Shown here: one piece after another, positions 11,269 to 20,628 of the stretch | Numbering within the stretch: position 1 is the stretch's first letter | How the letters are laid out: each line of letters begins with the position of its first letter | DNA from: Ruaniaceae bacterium KH17 | Lineage (GTDB): Bacteria > Actinomycetota > Actinomycetes > Actinomycetales > Actinomycetaceae | Reading direction: 5' to 3' | Assembly (NCBI GenBank): GCA_900199505.1 | Contig: FZQV01000004.1 | Span: 1-64,000, forward strand | DNA length: 64,000 nucleotides | The notes under the pieces: model-generated | The model's database searches: none | What the model saw: the letters and a program-made list of their open reading frames with translations, nothing else | Told to the model about the DNA's origin: nothing | Made by a program: the position numbers and the translations under genes

Positions 11269-11298
11269 GTGGAGCCGACTTCCCCTTAGTATCAAGGT

Positions 11299-12231
11299 AT
11301 GAACTCGGAACTCGACGGCGCCATTGCCGCGCTTCCGAGTACCCATTTCGGCCTGCGCTGGGATCATGCCGTCGAGCTCGATGAGGTCACGGACCTTGTG
11401 CACAGCTGTGAGGAGCAGGACGCGATCGAGCCGCGAACCTCACCTTCGGAGCTTGCACTGCGGCTTGCCAGGCGCAACCACAGCGCACTCCTTGCTGGGC
11501 GTGATGCGGCGGGACAGTTGCGCACCGTCGCCTTCGTGCACTGGGTGCCAGCGGATCTTCCCGGCACTGCCGTGTTACACGCCTACGTCGATCCCGCATG
11601 GCGTGGACGTGGGATTGGTCGTCAGGTCCTCGCGTGGCAGGACTCGGTGGCGATAGCCGCACTCTCGGATCACGCCACGGGGCTTGTGGGAGTCACCATC
11701 CCCGCCACGCTGATTGATCGCCGTCGGCTGTATACGGCCGCAGGCTTCTCATCGCGAGGGCGGGTGCATAGCTATGTGGCCGTGCTTGCCGCCCAACACC
11801 TCGATGTGGCGGAGCCGGCAGAACAGATCGTCCCACTCCGGGAACTGCCCGCACACCAGAGCGGGGATCTGCCACGTTCGGTGGTGGACTTCGTCGCCTC
11901 GGGCATGTACGCGTACGATCGGCTCGCGATCGCCGATCCAGATGCCTCGCATATGGCCCTACGGAACGGTGCGGTAGTGGGTTCGATTCTCGTCCACCTC
12001 ACGGAGGACTCGGAGGGCGAATCGGTTGCGCTGATTAACGATCTACGGCCGGGCAGCGCGGCCGCGCCTGCGCTCCTGGCCTCCGCCTACCGCGCCCTTC
12101 GCGAGCAGCAGATCGAGACGGCCTACCTTCGGATCACTCCCGAGTCGCTCGGAACCTGGGAGGATCCCGTTCGCGCGTGTGGTGGAACACCCTCTGGCGC
12201 CCATGTCCTCTACAGCATCGAGTGGCCATGA
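11299..12231 (+). CDS. Tandem-domain GNAT acetyltransferase (MshD-like)
   Basis: A 310-residue protein with the layout of two GNAT folds, as in mycothiol synthase. The first carries a recognisable acetyl-CoA loop (AYVDPAWRGRGIGRQVLAW, about residues 92-110); the second half lacks a clear R/Q-x-x-G-x-G/A loop and looks degenerate. The substrate is unknown. Its TGA overlaps the ATG of a second GNAT gene with similar wording (CEEQDAIEP here, CEEFDAVPY there), so the two are probably an old duplication and translationally coupled. It starts 30 bases after parE. Confidence 0.75.
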   Translation: MNSELDGAIAALPSTHFGLRWDHAVELDEVTDLVHSCEEQDAIEPRTSPSELALRLARRNHSALLAGRDAAGQLRTVAFVHWVPADLPGTAVLHAYVDPAWRGRGIGRQVLAWQDSVAIAALSDHATGLVGVTIPATLIDRRRLYTAAGFSSRGRVHSYVAVLAAQHLDVAEPAEQIVPLRELPAHQSGDLPRSVVDFVASGMYAYDRLAIADPDASHMALRNGAVVGSILVHLTEDSEGESVALINDLRPGSAAAPALLASAYRALREQQIETAYLRITPESLGTWEDPVRACGGTPSGAHVLYSIEWP

Positions 12232-13289
12232 CCCATCCACGTACCCCGTTCCAGCGCCGGCCGCGGTTCGGCTTTGTGGCACCGCGGATCCTACGTGGTT
12301 CGATCGAGTCGATCGAACCAACCACCATCCCTGCGGGTGTCGCAGAGTGGACCGTCCTGACGGTGAATGACGTGAACCGCGTCTTTCAGTTGCTCCAGGT
12401 GTGCGAGGAGTTCGACGCCGTCCCGTACCGGTCCGGGATCGAGGACGTGACCGAACTCTTTGAGCCGGAGATTCGCCACGCCGCCTATGGTGCGATTGCT
12501 GAGGATGGCGAGCTCGTGGCTTTTGGTATCGTCCGGGTCCTTCTCGAGGAGGGACGCGCGGATGCGCGTTGCTCCGGCGTGGTGCATCCGCAGTGGCGAG
12601 ATCGTCGGATTGGGAGCGAGATTGTCACGTGGCAACTCAGAGAAGGCCGGAACCTCCTTCAGGGGATCGATGCTCCCGGTGGCGCCCGAATCTCGCGCTT
12701 CTGCGACGGTAAGGCCGACGCCGAACTCGACCTTCTCGAGCGCATGGGGTTCACCGCGCGCTACTCCTACATTCAGATGCGCCGCGATCTCACAATGGAG
12801 ATCCCGAAGGTGTCCCTCGCCCAGCACCTTCGCCTGGAGCCGTGGCAACCAGAGTGGTCACAGATGATCAGGGAGGCCGCCGAGGCACCCGAGGCCGAGA
12901 CCGCGGATGGTCGGAAACTTTCCGAGAACGAGTGGGGGCAGATGCATGCCAACCTCGTTCCCGAGTGGTCCGCGGTCGTGATCGATCGCTCGACCGAACG
13001 TCCACGTGTCGCCGGGTACCTGATGGCCGCGCGCTGGGAGGATGAGTGGGAGGCACTCGGCTGGTCTGAGGGCTACATCAACGCGCTGTCGGTCTTTGGT
13101 CCCTGGCGGAAGCAAGGCGTGGGCACCAGTCTACTGTCCCGTGCGATGAGGCTGATGCGCGAGGACGGCATGGAGTTCACCGGGATCGACATCGGCGCTG
13201 AGAGCGGCGAAGACCTTCTGCTGCTGTGCGACAACTTCGGTTTTGAACCCACCCACAGCACCTGGCTCTACGCGGTCGACGTCGTGTAA
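12228..13289 (+). CDS. GNAT acetyltransferase, paralogue of the preceding gene
   Basis: A 353-residue protein with two GNAT halves. The first half has VHPQWRDRRIGSEIVTWQL, a loop that keeps the R/Q-x-x-G-x-G layout imperfectly. The second half has a better acetyl-CoA loop (VFGPWRKQGVGTSLLSRAM, about residues 285-303), so here the C-terminal half looks active, the reverse of its upstream neighbour. ATG at 12228 overlaps the previous stop (ATGA). Substrate unknown; a link to mycothiol is possible only by analogy with MshD. It converges with parC with three bases between the stops. Confidence 0.75.
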   Translation: MTHPRTPFQRRPRFGFVAPRILRGSIESIEPTTIPAGVAEWTVLTVNDVNRVFQLLQVCEEFDAVPYRSGIEDVTELFEPEIRHAAYGAIAEDGELVAFGIVRVLLEEGRADARCSGVVHPQWRDRRIGSEIVTWQLREGRNLLQGIDAPGGARISRFCDGKADAELDLLERMGFTARYSYIQMRRDLTMEIPKVSLAQHLRLEPWQPEWSQMIREAAEAPEAETADGRKLSENEWGQMHANLVPEWSAVVIDRSTERPRVAGYLMAARWEDEWEALGWSEGYINALSVFGPWRKQGVGTSLLSRAMRLMREDGMEFTGIDIGAESGEDLLLLCDNFGFEPTHSTWLYAVDVV

Positions 13290-13292
13290 TTC

Positions 13293-15689
13293 CTAACCGA
13301 TCGCGACGACCAAGCCCTTCAAGGTGCGGCCGGAGCCGGCGTAGCGTTCGTCCTCCTCCGGGAGCTCGACGGCGTTCCCACCAGCTCCCACAGCGCGCGG
13401 ATCGAGCCCGGCCCAGGCTAAGAACAGCGCGTCCTCGCCCTTCAGGAACTTGTGGCAGCGCACGCCACCCGTGGCGCGGCCCTTGCCTGGGTATCGATCC
13501 AGAGGCGTGACCTTGGCCGAGCCGGGAACCGTGCCCGGAAGAGCGTTGGAAGGGCCCGCGATAGTGACCACGCGAGCGGCCGAGACCAGCTCAGCCGGGA
13601 CCACGGCTACCTGGATCACCCGATCGGCGTCACGCAGCTTGATGCCAGCCATTCCGCCCGCGGCACGGCCCTGCGGGCGCACGTTGGAGGCGGCGAAGTG
13701 CAGGAGTTGGGCGTGCGCGCTGATCAGGATGATGCGATCGTCCTCGTTGGGGTTGGGTGCGGCCCCTACCACGTAGTCGCCGTCCTTGAGTGCGATCACC
13801 TCGAATTCGTCCCGCTGCGGGAAATCGGCGCTCGTGACCCGCTTGACCACGCCCTGCGCGGTGGCGAGCACGATCGGGCGCGCCGAATCTAGCCCCATCA
13901 GCGCCACGGCCTCCTCGCCGCGTTCAAGATTCACCATCTCTTCGATCGGGTGTCCACCGTCCACGCCGGGGCGGCCTTCAACTGGCGCGAGCGCGGGGAT
14001 GTCGAGCACGCCCAGTCGCAGGAGGCGGCCGGCGGAGGTAATCACGCCGATCTCGCCGTGGACCGTGCCCGGGACGGTGGAGGTGAAGGCATCGTGGGCG
14101 CGGCGCGGACCGCCCTCGCCCAGCTCGCCGTCCACGCGAGCGATCAGGCCCGTGCCCGTGAGCACCACATGACACGGGCCGTCGGGAATCTCCATCGGTT
14201 CCTTCGCAGCAGTGGCGGTTGCGCCACTCGATTCGAGGAGAACCGTGCGGCGCGATGTGCCGTACTTGCCGGCCACTTCGGCGAGTTCGGTGGAGACGAC
14301 CTCGCGTAGCCGAGCATCCGAGGCAAGGATCTCGCGGAGCTCCGCGATCCGGGCAGTGAGTTCGTCGCGTTCCGATTCGAGTTCGATACGGGAGAACTTC
14401 GTGAGCCGGCGCAGACGCAGCTCGAGGATGTACTCGGCCTGGAGCTCGGAGAGATCGAAGACGCCCATGAGGCGCTGACGCGCAGCCTCGGCGTTATCCG
14501 AGGTGCGGATCACTTGGATCACCTCGTCGATGTCCAGGATCGCGATGAGTAGGCCCTCCACAAGGTGCAGGCGTGCCTCGCTGGAATCGAGCCGGTGCCG
14601 GGTGCGCCGCGTGACCACCGCGAGCCGGTGCTCCACGTAGACCTCGAGCAGGCGCTTCAGGCCGAGCGTCTGCGGTTGGCCCTCCACGAGCGCCACGTTG
14701 TTGATGCCGAAGCTCTCTTCAAGCGGCGTGAAGCGGTACAGAGACTCGAGTACGGCCTCGGGGTTGAAGGAGTTTTTCACCTCGATCACGATCCGCAGGC
14801 CGTTCTCCCGGTCGGAGAGATCGTTGACTGCGGTGAGGCCCTGAACCTTCTTAGCGTTGACGGCGTCGCGGATCTTCTCGATCACGCGTTCCGGCCCCAC
14901 TTGGTACGGGAGTTCGGTCACGACGATCGCCTTCTTGCGTGCCGTCACGTTCTCGATGCGGGCCTTGGCGCGCATCTTGAAGGTGCCGCGTCCGGTGGCG
15001 TAGGCATCGCGTACGCCCTGGAGGCCAACGATCTTGCCGCCGGTTGGGAGGTCCGGTCCCGGGACGAACCGGATGAGGTCTTCGACCGTGGCGTTTGGAT
15101 TCGCGAGGAGATGCCGGGCGGCCGCCACGACCTCGACAAGATTGTGGGGCGCCATGTTCGTGGCCATGCCGACTGCGATGCCCGAGGCCCCGTTCACCAG
15201 CAAGTTGGGAATGGCGGCAGGAAGCACGGAGGGTTGCTGATACGTGTTGTCGTAGTTCGGAACGAAGTCGACGACGTCTTCGTCCAGCGAGCGAGTCATC
15301 TCTAGGGCCGCAGGAGCGAGCCGGGCCTCGGTGTAGCGCGAAGCCGCGGGGCCGTCGTCGGGCGAACCAAAGTTTCCGTGCCCATCCACGAGGGGGAGAC
15401 GCAGCGAGAACGGTTGCGCCATGCGCACGAGGGCGTCGTAGATCGCGGCGTCTCCGTGCGGGTGGAGGCGTCCCATCACATCGCCTACCACGCGGGCAGA
15501 CTTCACATGCGGCTTCGTGGGGGCGAGCCCCATCTTGTCCATCTGGAACAGGATCCTGCGCTGAACGGGCTTCAGGCCATCCCGCGCATCCGGAAGCGCC
15601 CGCGAATAGATGACGGAATAGGCGTACTCGAGGAAGGACCCCTCCATCTCGGTTGAGACATCGACTTCCACAATGTTTTCGGTAGGCAC
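13293..15689 (-). CDS. parC: Type IIA DNA topoisomerase subunit A (topoisomerase IV ParC / GyrA-like)
   Basis: A 798-residue DNA-cleaving subunit. The catalytic tyrosine is Y119 in [10 protein letters not shown]. The quinolone-determining region reads [15 protein letters not shown] (76-90), with Ala81 where E. coli GyrA has Ser83 and Asp85 at the Asp87 position. The C-terminus is the beta-pinwheel with weak GyrA-box-like repeats. GTG at 15689 starts the conserved [11 protein letters not shown]; the frame is open 136 codons further, but that part overlaps the divergent phosphodiesterase gene and does not look like protein. A strong ribosome-binding site is not visible, so the start is likely but not certain. 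Partner of parE. Confidence 0.92.
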   Translation of the reverse strand: MPTENIVEVDVSTEMEGSFLEYAYSVIYSRALPDARDGLKPVQRRILFQMDKMGLAPTKPHVKSARVVGDVMGRLHPHGDAAIYDALVRMAQPFSLRLPLVDGHGNFGSPDDGPAASRYTEARLAPAALEMTRSLDEDVVDFVPNYDNTYQQPSVLPAAIPNLLVNGASGIAVGMATNMAPHNLVEVVAAARHLLANPNATVEDLIRFVPGPDLPTGGKIVGLQGVRDAYATGRGTFKMRAKARIENVTARKKAIVVTELPYQVGPERVIEKIRDAVNAKKVQGLTAVNDLSDRENGLRIVIEVKNSFNPEAVLESLYRFTPLEESFGINNVALVEGQPQTLGLKRLLEVYVEHRLAVVTRRTRHRLDSSEARLHLVEGLLIAILDIDEVIQVIRTSDNAEAARQRLMGVFDLSELQAEYILELRLRRLTKFSRIELESERDELTARIAELREILASDARLREVVSTELAEVAGKYGTSRRTVLLESSGATATAAKEPMEIPDGPCHVVLTGTGLIARVDGELGEGGPRRAHDAFTSTVPGTVHGEIGVITSAGRLLRLGVLDIPALAPVEGRPGVDGGHPIEEMVNLERGEEAVALMGLDSARPIVLATAQGVVKRVTSADFPQRDEFEVIALKDGDYVVGAAPNPNEDDRIILISAHAQLLHFAASNVRPQGRAAGGMAGIKLRDADRVIQVAVVPAELVSAARVVTIAGPSNALPGTVPGSAKVTPLDRYPGKGRATGGVRCHKFLKGEDALFLAWAGLDPRAVGAGGNAVELPEEDERYAGSGRTLKGLVVAIG

Positions 15690-15786
15690 CCGGCCATTAT
15701 CGCCCGTGTGGGGGGCTGAACCGCGGTAACGCCACGGGGAAACCTCGGCTTCGCGCATGCCCGCAATAACGTGCCACAATATCGGG

Positions 15787-16905
15787 GTGTCCATTCCCGC
15801 AGAATTCGTGCGCCCGGGACCGCACTCCGTCACAAAGGTGTTGGGCGGAGCCACGGCGGCCGCCGGTATTTCGGGGGACTCGCGCTGGCGACAGTGGGCT
15901 GCGGATCTGGGATTCCCACGGGTCGAGAAGGTCTGCGTTGTCCTGCTCGATGGACTCGGCCTCGCGCAACTACGCGCCCGCTCTGGGCATTTCCCGTTCC
16001 TTCGCAAGCGCGAGAGTGGTGAACTCACCACTGTCGCACCATCGACGACGGCGGCGGCCGTCACGGCGGTGGGGACGGGCGTGTTGCCGGGCGCCACTGG
16101 GATGCTGGGCTACACGGTTCGGCACCCGGAAACGGGCACCCTCATGAACATGATCAAGTGGGATCACGAGATCGTGACGCCACAGGTGTGGCAACAGATG
16201 CCCACGATCGCCGAACAGGCGCGTTCGGGCAGGTTCACGGCCATCGGGCCCGCGCGGTTCGTTGGTTCCGGATTGAACACCTGCGCGCTGCGCGGCTTCC
16301 GTGACGTCTCGGCCGAGAAGCTGTCACAACGTGTCGATGCCGCGGCGGAGATTCTGAAGGCCCGAGCAGCCGATGTGGTCTACCTCTACTGGGGTGAGAT
16401 CGATCATGCCGGGCACCGGCACGGGTGGAACTCCTGGGAGTGGGGCGAGGAAGCAAGCGCAACGGATGCTGAGCTACAGCGGCTCGCGAGCATCCTTCCG
16501 CGAGGAACGCTCCTGATCGTCACCGCCGATCACGGCATGGTGGACGTGACCGAACGAATCGACGTGGCCTCGATTCCGAGGCTTCGGGAGGGCTCATTCG
16601 CGATTGCCGGCGAGCCTCGCGCCACACATGTATTCACTCATGAACCGGAGGCACTCGCCGCGCGCTGGCGTGAGTACCTGGGCGAACGGGCATGGGTGGT
16701 TCTGCGGGACGAGGCGGTCGGGGTCATTGGCGGCGTGAGCGAGCGGTTCCGACCCGCGATTGGGGACGTCGTCGCCTTCGCCCGGGGGACGGCCGCCATC
16801 GTGGACTCGGCCTCGCAGTCGGAGAAGTCAATCGCACTGAAAGGCATGCACGGCTCGTTGACCGCCGAGGAAATGCTCGTGCCCTGCATCGTGGAGGTGG
16901 TGTAA
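15787..16905 (+). CDS. Alkaline-phosphatase-superfamily phosphodiesterase (nucleotide pyrophosphatase type)
   Basis: A 372-residue metal-dependent hydrolase of the type I phosphodiesterase/nucleotide pyrophosphatase family. The metal sites follow the family order: LLDGLG (first aspartate), APSTTAAA with the nucleophilic Thr, [18 protein letters not shown] and KGMHGS near the end. No signal peptide or membrane helix is seen, so it is probably cytosolic; the natural substrate is unknown. The start is uncertain: GTG at 15787 is chosen, ATG at 15757 is an in-frame alternative, and neither has a strong Shine-Dalgarno. Its stop abuts the thymidine kinase start. Confidence 0.85.
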   Translation: MSIPAEFVRPGPHSVTKVLGGATAAAGISGDSRWRQWAADLGFPRVEKVCVVLLDGLGLAQLRARSGHFPFLRKRESGELTTVAPSTTAAAVTAVGTGVLPGATGMLGYTVRHPETGTLMNMIKWDHEIVTPQVWQQMPTIAEQARSGRFTAIGPARFVGSGLNTCALRGFRDVSAEKLSQRVDAAAEILKARAADVVYLYWGEIDHAGHRHGWNSWEWGEEASATDAELQRLASILPRGTLLIVTADHGMVDVTERIDVASIPRLREGSFAIAGEPRATHVFTHEPEALAARWREYLGERAWVVLRDEAVGVIGGVSERFRPAIGDVVAFARGTAAIVDSASQSEKSIALKGMHGSLTAEEMLVPCIVEVV

Positions 16906-17550
16906 GTGGCTGAGTTGGTGTTCTTCTCGGGGACCATGGACTGCGGCAAGTCAACACTTGCGCTCCAGATGGACTACAACCACCGCGCGGCCGGACGGCA
17001 CGGCCTGATCTACACGCAGAACGACCGGGCGGGGGAGAAGCAACTCTCCTCACGACTTGGCTTGCAGGTGGGTGCGGAAGAGGTTACCGCGGAGACCAAC
17101 TTCTGGGACGACGTCGCGGCACGTCGTACGCACGGGGAGCGGGTGGACTATTTGATCCTCGATGAGGCTCAGTTCTATAGCGCCGCGCAGGTGGACCAGC
17201 TCGTCATGCTGGTGGATGAGATGGGCATCGACGTCTTTGCCTTTGGCATCACGACGGATTTTCGCACGAAACTGTTTGAAGGCTCGGCTCGACTGATGGA
17301 GGTGGCGGACCGGATCGAGCGGCTCCAGGTCGAGACTCTCTGCTGGTGCGGTCGCCGCGCCACACACAACGCACGCACTGTGGATGGCGTGATGGTCACC
17401 GAGGGCGACCAGGTCGTCGTCGGCGACACCGGGGGCAAAGGCGAGGTGGCCTACGAGGTGCTGTGCCGCAAACACCACTTCCAGCGGATGACCGCGTTCA
17501 GTGCGCGTGCCCCCGAGCTTTCTCCGCAAACCTTGATCGATTCGCTGTAA
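16906..17550 (+). CDS. tdk: Thymidine kinase
   Basis: A 214-residue type II thymidine kinase that phosphorylates thymidine for dTTP salvage. The P-loop reads GTMDCGKST (9-17), a variant of the usual G-S-M-F-S-G-K, and the catalytic glutamate is E87 in LDEAQF. The C-terminal lasso region has the zinc cysteines (CWCGRRATHNAR and CRKHH). The GTG start directly follows the previous stop, and its TAA overlaps the ATG of the glycosylase gene by one base, so three genes form one unit. Salvage may matter here because dut is missing from its usual place in this window. Confidence 0.93.
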   Translation: MAELVFFSGTMDCGKSTLALQMDYNHRAAGRHGLIYTQNDRAGEKQLSSRLGLQVGAEEVTAETNFWDDVAARRTHGERVDYLILDEAQFYSAAQVDQLVMLVDEMGIDVFAFGITTDFRTKLFEGSARLMEVADRIERLQVETLCWCGRRATHNARTVDGVMVTEGDQVVVGDTGGKGEVAYEVLCRKHHFQRMTAFSARAPELSPQTLIDSL

Positions 17551-18398
17551 TGCCCGAGCTTCCCGAAGTCGAAGTGGTGCGGCTCGGCCTCGCGCAGGCC
17601 GTTGCGAGTTCGCGAGTGGTGGCGGCGGAGGTGCGCGATCCGCGGGCGGTCAAGCGGCATGTTGCTGGCGCGGCGGATTTCGAAGCGCGGATCGTTGGCG
17701 TCGAACTGTTGGAACCTGCGCGGCGTGGGAAGTTTCTGTGGATTCCCACCGGTGGCGGCGCCGAGGCGTTGCTGGCCCACCTCGGGATGAGCGGGCAGCT
17801 GCTTCTGCGGACGCACGAGGCGCCCGAGGATCGGCATGTGCGAGTACGGCTCTGGCTCGAGACCGCTCATCATGGCGAACTCCGGCTCGACTTCGCCGAT
17901 CAACGTCTCTTTGGCTCGCTCGCGTTGGACTCCATGTCCGACGGCGTTCCCCGCCAGGCCGCGCACATCGCTCGCGATCCGCTCGATCCGCTCTTTGATG
18001 ACGAGGCCTTCCTGCGCGCTTTGCGCACCCGTTCCGCAGCGGTGAAGAAGCTGTTGCTCGATCAGAACCTGATCAGCGGCGTCGGGAACATCTACGCTGA
18101 CGAGGCCCTGTGGCTGGCACGCGTCCATCCCGAGACACCGGGGTGCGAGGTGAGTGCGATCAAGGCGCGGCGGCTACTGGAGGCGGTACGGAGCGTGTTT
18201 CTGAAGGCACTTGCGGAGGGCGGCACAAGCTTCGACCGGCTGTATGTGAACGTCAACGGAGAGTCCGGGTATTTTGCGCACTCACTGAACGCCTACGGCC
18301 GCGGGGGAGAGCCGTGCCCACGCTGCGGCACCCCGATCCGCCGCATCTCGTTCATGAACCGCTCCTCGCACTTCTGCCCCCGCTGCCAGCGGAGGTAG
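17550..18398 (+). CDS. mutM: Formamidopyrimidine-DNA glycosylase (Fpg/MutM)
   Basis: A 282-residue base-excision glycosylase/AP-lyase for oxidised purines. The mature catalytic N-terminus PELPEVE (Pro2 nucleophile, Glu3) is present, as is the lysine in ARRGKFLW. The helix-two-turn-helix has DQNLISGVGNIYADEALW, and a C-terminal four-cysteine zinc finger has CPRCGTPI and CPRCQ. The usual actinobacterial arrangement also has Nei-like paralogues; PELPEVE and the intact finger favour Fpg. The start overlaps the tdk stop (TAATG). Confidence 0.93.
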   Translation: MPELPEVEVVRLGLAQAVASSRVVAAEVRDPRAVKRHVAGAADFEARIVGVELLEPARRGKFLWIPTGGGAEALLAHLGMSGQLLLRTHEAPEDRHVRVRLWLETAHHGELRLDFADQRLFGSLALDSMSDGVPRQAAHIARDPLDPLFDDEAFLRALRTRSAAVKKLLLDQNLISGVGNIYADEALWLARVHPETPGCEVSAIKARRLLEAVRSVFLKALAEGGTSFDRLYVNVNGESGYFAHSLNAYGRGGEPCPRCGTPIRRISFMNRSSHFCPRCQRR

Positions 18399-18420
18399 CG
18401 GGCGCGGGGTCTGGACGGTC

Positions 18421-18591
18421 ATATTCAACCCGGCTCACACCAGAACGATCACATCCCCAGCCATGGCTACGCGCCGGTAGGGTGTAGTCGTCGCACTTAT
18501 CGTGCGCCGTCAGGGCCGTCTCTTCCCGATGGTGGTAGCTCACTGGTTCGTGAACATCACGCTGGCCGTGCCCGGCCTTGTCGGAGCCTGA
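18421..18591 (+). pseudogene. Possible remnant of a CPBP-type membrane protease gene
   Basis: In the 197 bases between mutM and sepH, a frame ending at TGA 18589-18591 encodes a hydrophobic tail: VVVALIVRRQGRLFP, then MVVAHWFVNITLAVPGL. This resembles the last helix of CPBP/CAAX-like proteases ('R..GRL.P...AH...N'). A stop at 18478-18480 closes that frame upstream. A different frame before it (ending near 18480) reads HIPSHGYAPVG, which would join in register after a one-base shift. No start or upstream domain is found. Weak evidence; chance is possible. Confidence 0.3.
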
Positions 18592-18595
18592 GCGC

Positions 18596-19555
18596 TTAGG
18601 ACTCACTGCCGAAGACGATCTCGTCCCAACTCGGGACGGAACGGCGGCCACGGGAACGCGGACGCCGCGTGGTCGGCGCGTCGGCCGTGCTGCTGGACGG
18701 GCTGCTGGCCGGTTCGGGAGCGGACTCGGCGGACTCGGGCATGAACGGCAATGGCAAGATGATCGCCTCGTGCGCGTTCTGTGCCTCGGCCGGCCGCGGA
18801 TGCGCAGCCGGGATCTCATCGTCGCTGTCCAAGATATTCGCCAGGATCTCGTCCTCGGACTGGCGCACCCCGCGGTGTGAGTGCAGGTGCCGGAGCAAGG
18901 AGTCCGTGGAATCGTCCGGATCGTCCTCGGCGGCAGGAGAGAACACGCCCTCGTCCTCGGAGTTGTAGAGCACGGATGCGGCCAGGTGCCGGCGAGCGCG
19001 CGGTGATGAGGTATCCGTCTCGGAGAGCCACCGCGACTCATCATCAAGTGCGCGCACGGAGCGAGTTGACAGGTCCACTTCCCAGGTCGCTTCGACCGGC
19101 GAGCCGGAGACGGAATACTGCGCAATCACCCGCCACGGATCCGTACCATCACGCACGGCATCCCACTCGACCTCCGTCACGCCACGGGTCGCGAGCCGGT
19201 TGATCACGAGCTCACCGAGTGTGGGGGAGTCCGAAGAATGCCCGACGGCGAAGCCCTGCGCGGACTCGATGGTCCAGTCACGCTCGGCCACCACTGGGCC
19301 CTCATAGCGTTCGATGTGGGCGATCGGGAGGCCGGAACGTTCGCAGATCTCGTCAACGCTCATGCCCGCACGGAGCAGTTGCTGGATGTCCTTGGGGCGG
19401 TACTCACGTACCTCGTCCGCCTCCGGTCGGCGCACCGCAGACTCGCGAATCGCGGTTCGAAGCTCGGGTGTTAGGACGATCGAGTACTGCTCGTCCTCGG
19501 CATCGGACATTTCGAGAACGTCCCCGTTCAGTGCTGTGAATGTCAGTTCGCGCAT
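18596..19555 (-). CDS. sepH: SepH septation protein (DUF3071)
   Basis: A 319-residue homologue of SepH, an actinobacterial cell-division protein that stimulates FtsZ assembly in Streptomyces and mycobacteria. The N-terminal DUF3071 domain (about 1-170) starts MRELTFTALNGD and contains a helix-turn-helix-like segment (LLRAGMSVDEICERSGLPIAHIERYEGPV is within about 62-92). The rest is acidic and disordered, ending with the conserved RSVPSWDEIVFG. ATG at 19555 has a very strong AGGAGG a few bases upstream. It is divergent from the DUF4193 gene across 245 bases that contain no gene and no promoter I could define. Confidence 0.92.
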   Translation of the reverse strand: MRELTFTALNGDVLEMSDAEDEQYSIVLTPELRTAIRESAVRRPEADEVREYRPKDIQQLLRAGMSVDEICERSGLPIAHIERYEGPVVAERDWTIESAQGFAVGHSSDSPTLGELVINRLATRGVTEVEWDAVRDGTDPWRVIAQYSVSGSPVEATWEVDLSTRSVRALDDESRWLSETDTSSPRARRHLAASVLYNSEDEGVFSPAAEDDPDDSTDSLLRHLHSHRGVRQSEDEILANILDSDDEIPAAHPRPAEAQNAHEAIILPLPFMPESAESAPEPASSPSSSTADAPTTRRPRSRGRRSVPSWDEIVFGSES

Positions 19556-19800
19556 AGGTCCTCCTGCGTATGAGGGTGCCACCTTTGGGTGCCGAAACTC
19601 GGTAGGTGGTTCGGTGTGGCGGCATCGCGCGCAGAAGTGTGACATAGAGAACGTGATCTGGCGCGCGGTGGAGCTAGTGATTCTGTGTGGCGACCGTGTA
19701 GGGTGCGGGGGTCAGTGGGATTCTGAGGAATATCTCGGAGCCTTCCATTGCTTGATTACGCGTAGAACTAATCCCGAGAGAAAGCGGAGTGTGACGCCCC

Positions 19801-20100
19801 GTGGCGACTGACTACGATGCCCCGCGCAAGAACGAAGAGGAACTCAACGAGGACTCGATTGAGGAACTCAAAGCTCGGCGCAATGAGAAGAGTGCGACCA
19901 TCGTTGATGAGGATGAATCGGAGGCCGCGGAAGGCTTTGAGCTTCCCGGTGCCGACCTCTCCAACGAGGTTCTTGATGTCGAGGTCCTGCCCCGACAGGC
20001 CGACGAGTTCACGTGCTCGCAGTGCTTCCTTGTGCACCACCGATCGCAACTTGCGTACGAAGAGAACGGCCTGCCCGTCTGCTCGGAGTGCGCAGCCTAA
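19801..20100 (+). CDS. DUF4193 family protein
   Basis: A 99-residue acidic protein with an ordered C-terminus carrying two cysteine pairs, CSQCFLVHHRSQL and VCSECAA, consistent with a small zinc ribbon. DUF4193 sits beside sepH throughout actinobacteria; its function is unknown. GTG start; the nearest GGAG is about 13 bases away, so the translation signal is weak. The stop overlaps the stop of the convergent DUF3093 gene by four bases. Confidence 0.9.
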   Translation: MATDYDAPRKNEEELNEDSIEELKARRNEKSATIVDEDESEAAEGFELPGADLSNEVLDVEVLPRQADEFTCSQCFLVHHRSQLAYEENGLPVCSECAA

Positions 20101-20546
20101 CTGCTCTGGAGTTGCCGCGCGCCGTCAAGGGCCGCGGCGAGCTCCGCAGGGCGGTTCGTGCAGACCAGCCAATAGGGCGTGGGATCGCGTGGATCGTTGA
20201 TCTCGATCTTGATGCAACCCTTCGTGAAACTGCGATACAGCGACCACGCCCGCAGATCCGCTTCGGGGCCGAACGCGGTCCGCGTCTGCTCCCGATCGAG
20301 CACCGTGATCTCGCCAAAGAACCGCGCATCAATGTGAGCGGTGCGGGCCCGTAGCTGACTACCCGTGACCTCGATCTGAGGCGAGGTGGCGATCATCACG
20401 AGAGCGACCGCTCCACCGAGCACGGCGGCGATCGCGGCGGAGAGCCCCACGGACAGTGGCACGACGATCAGGCCGAAGGATGCGGCAAGCACCGCGAGAA
20501 TGGCAATAAAGGGAATCGGGGGGCGTAGAGTCTCGCGATAGGTCAC
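20097..20546 (-). CDS. DUF3093 membrane protein
   Basis: A 149-residue protein with one long hydrophobic hairpin at residues about 10-50 (two membrane segments). A soluble C-terminal part follows (GSQLRARTAHIDARFFGEI, then a CIKIEINDPRDPTPYWLV strand), typical of DUF3093. GTG at 20546 starts the usual TYRETLR; ATG at 20564 is an in-frame alternative. In related genomes dut follows it on the other strand; here DUF3710 follows directly. Confidence 0.85.
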   Translation of the reverse strand: MTYRETLRPPIPFIAILAVLAASFGLIVVPLSVGLSAAIAAVLGGAVALVMIATSPQIEVTGSQLRARTAHIDARFFGEITVLDREQTRTAFGPEADLRAWSLYRSFTKGCIKIEINDPRDPTPYWLVCTNRPAELAAALDGARQLQSS

Positions 20547-20628
20547 ACGACAACTCTGGCACATTTCAGATTTCTGGGGTGGCGACCCGCACGGGATGTA
20601 CGCTGTGTGACGATGAAGAGGAGGTCCC

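Noticed and set aside
15690-16097. 136-residue extension of ParC
   Set aside because: It would be encoded opposite to the metal-binding N-terminus of the phosphodiesterase and has low-complexity composition.
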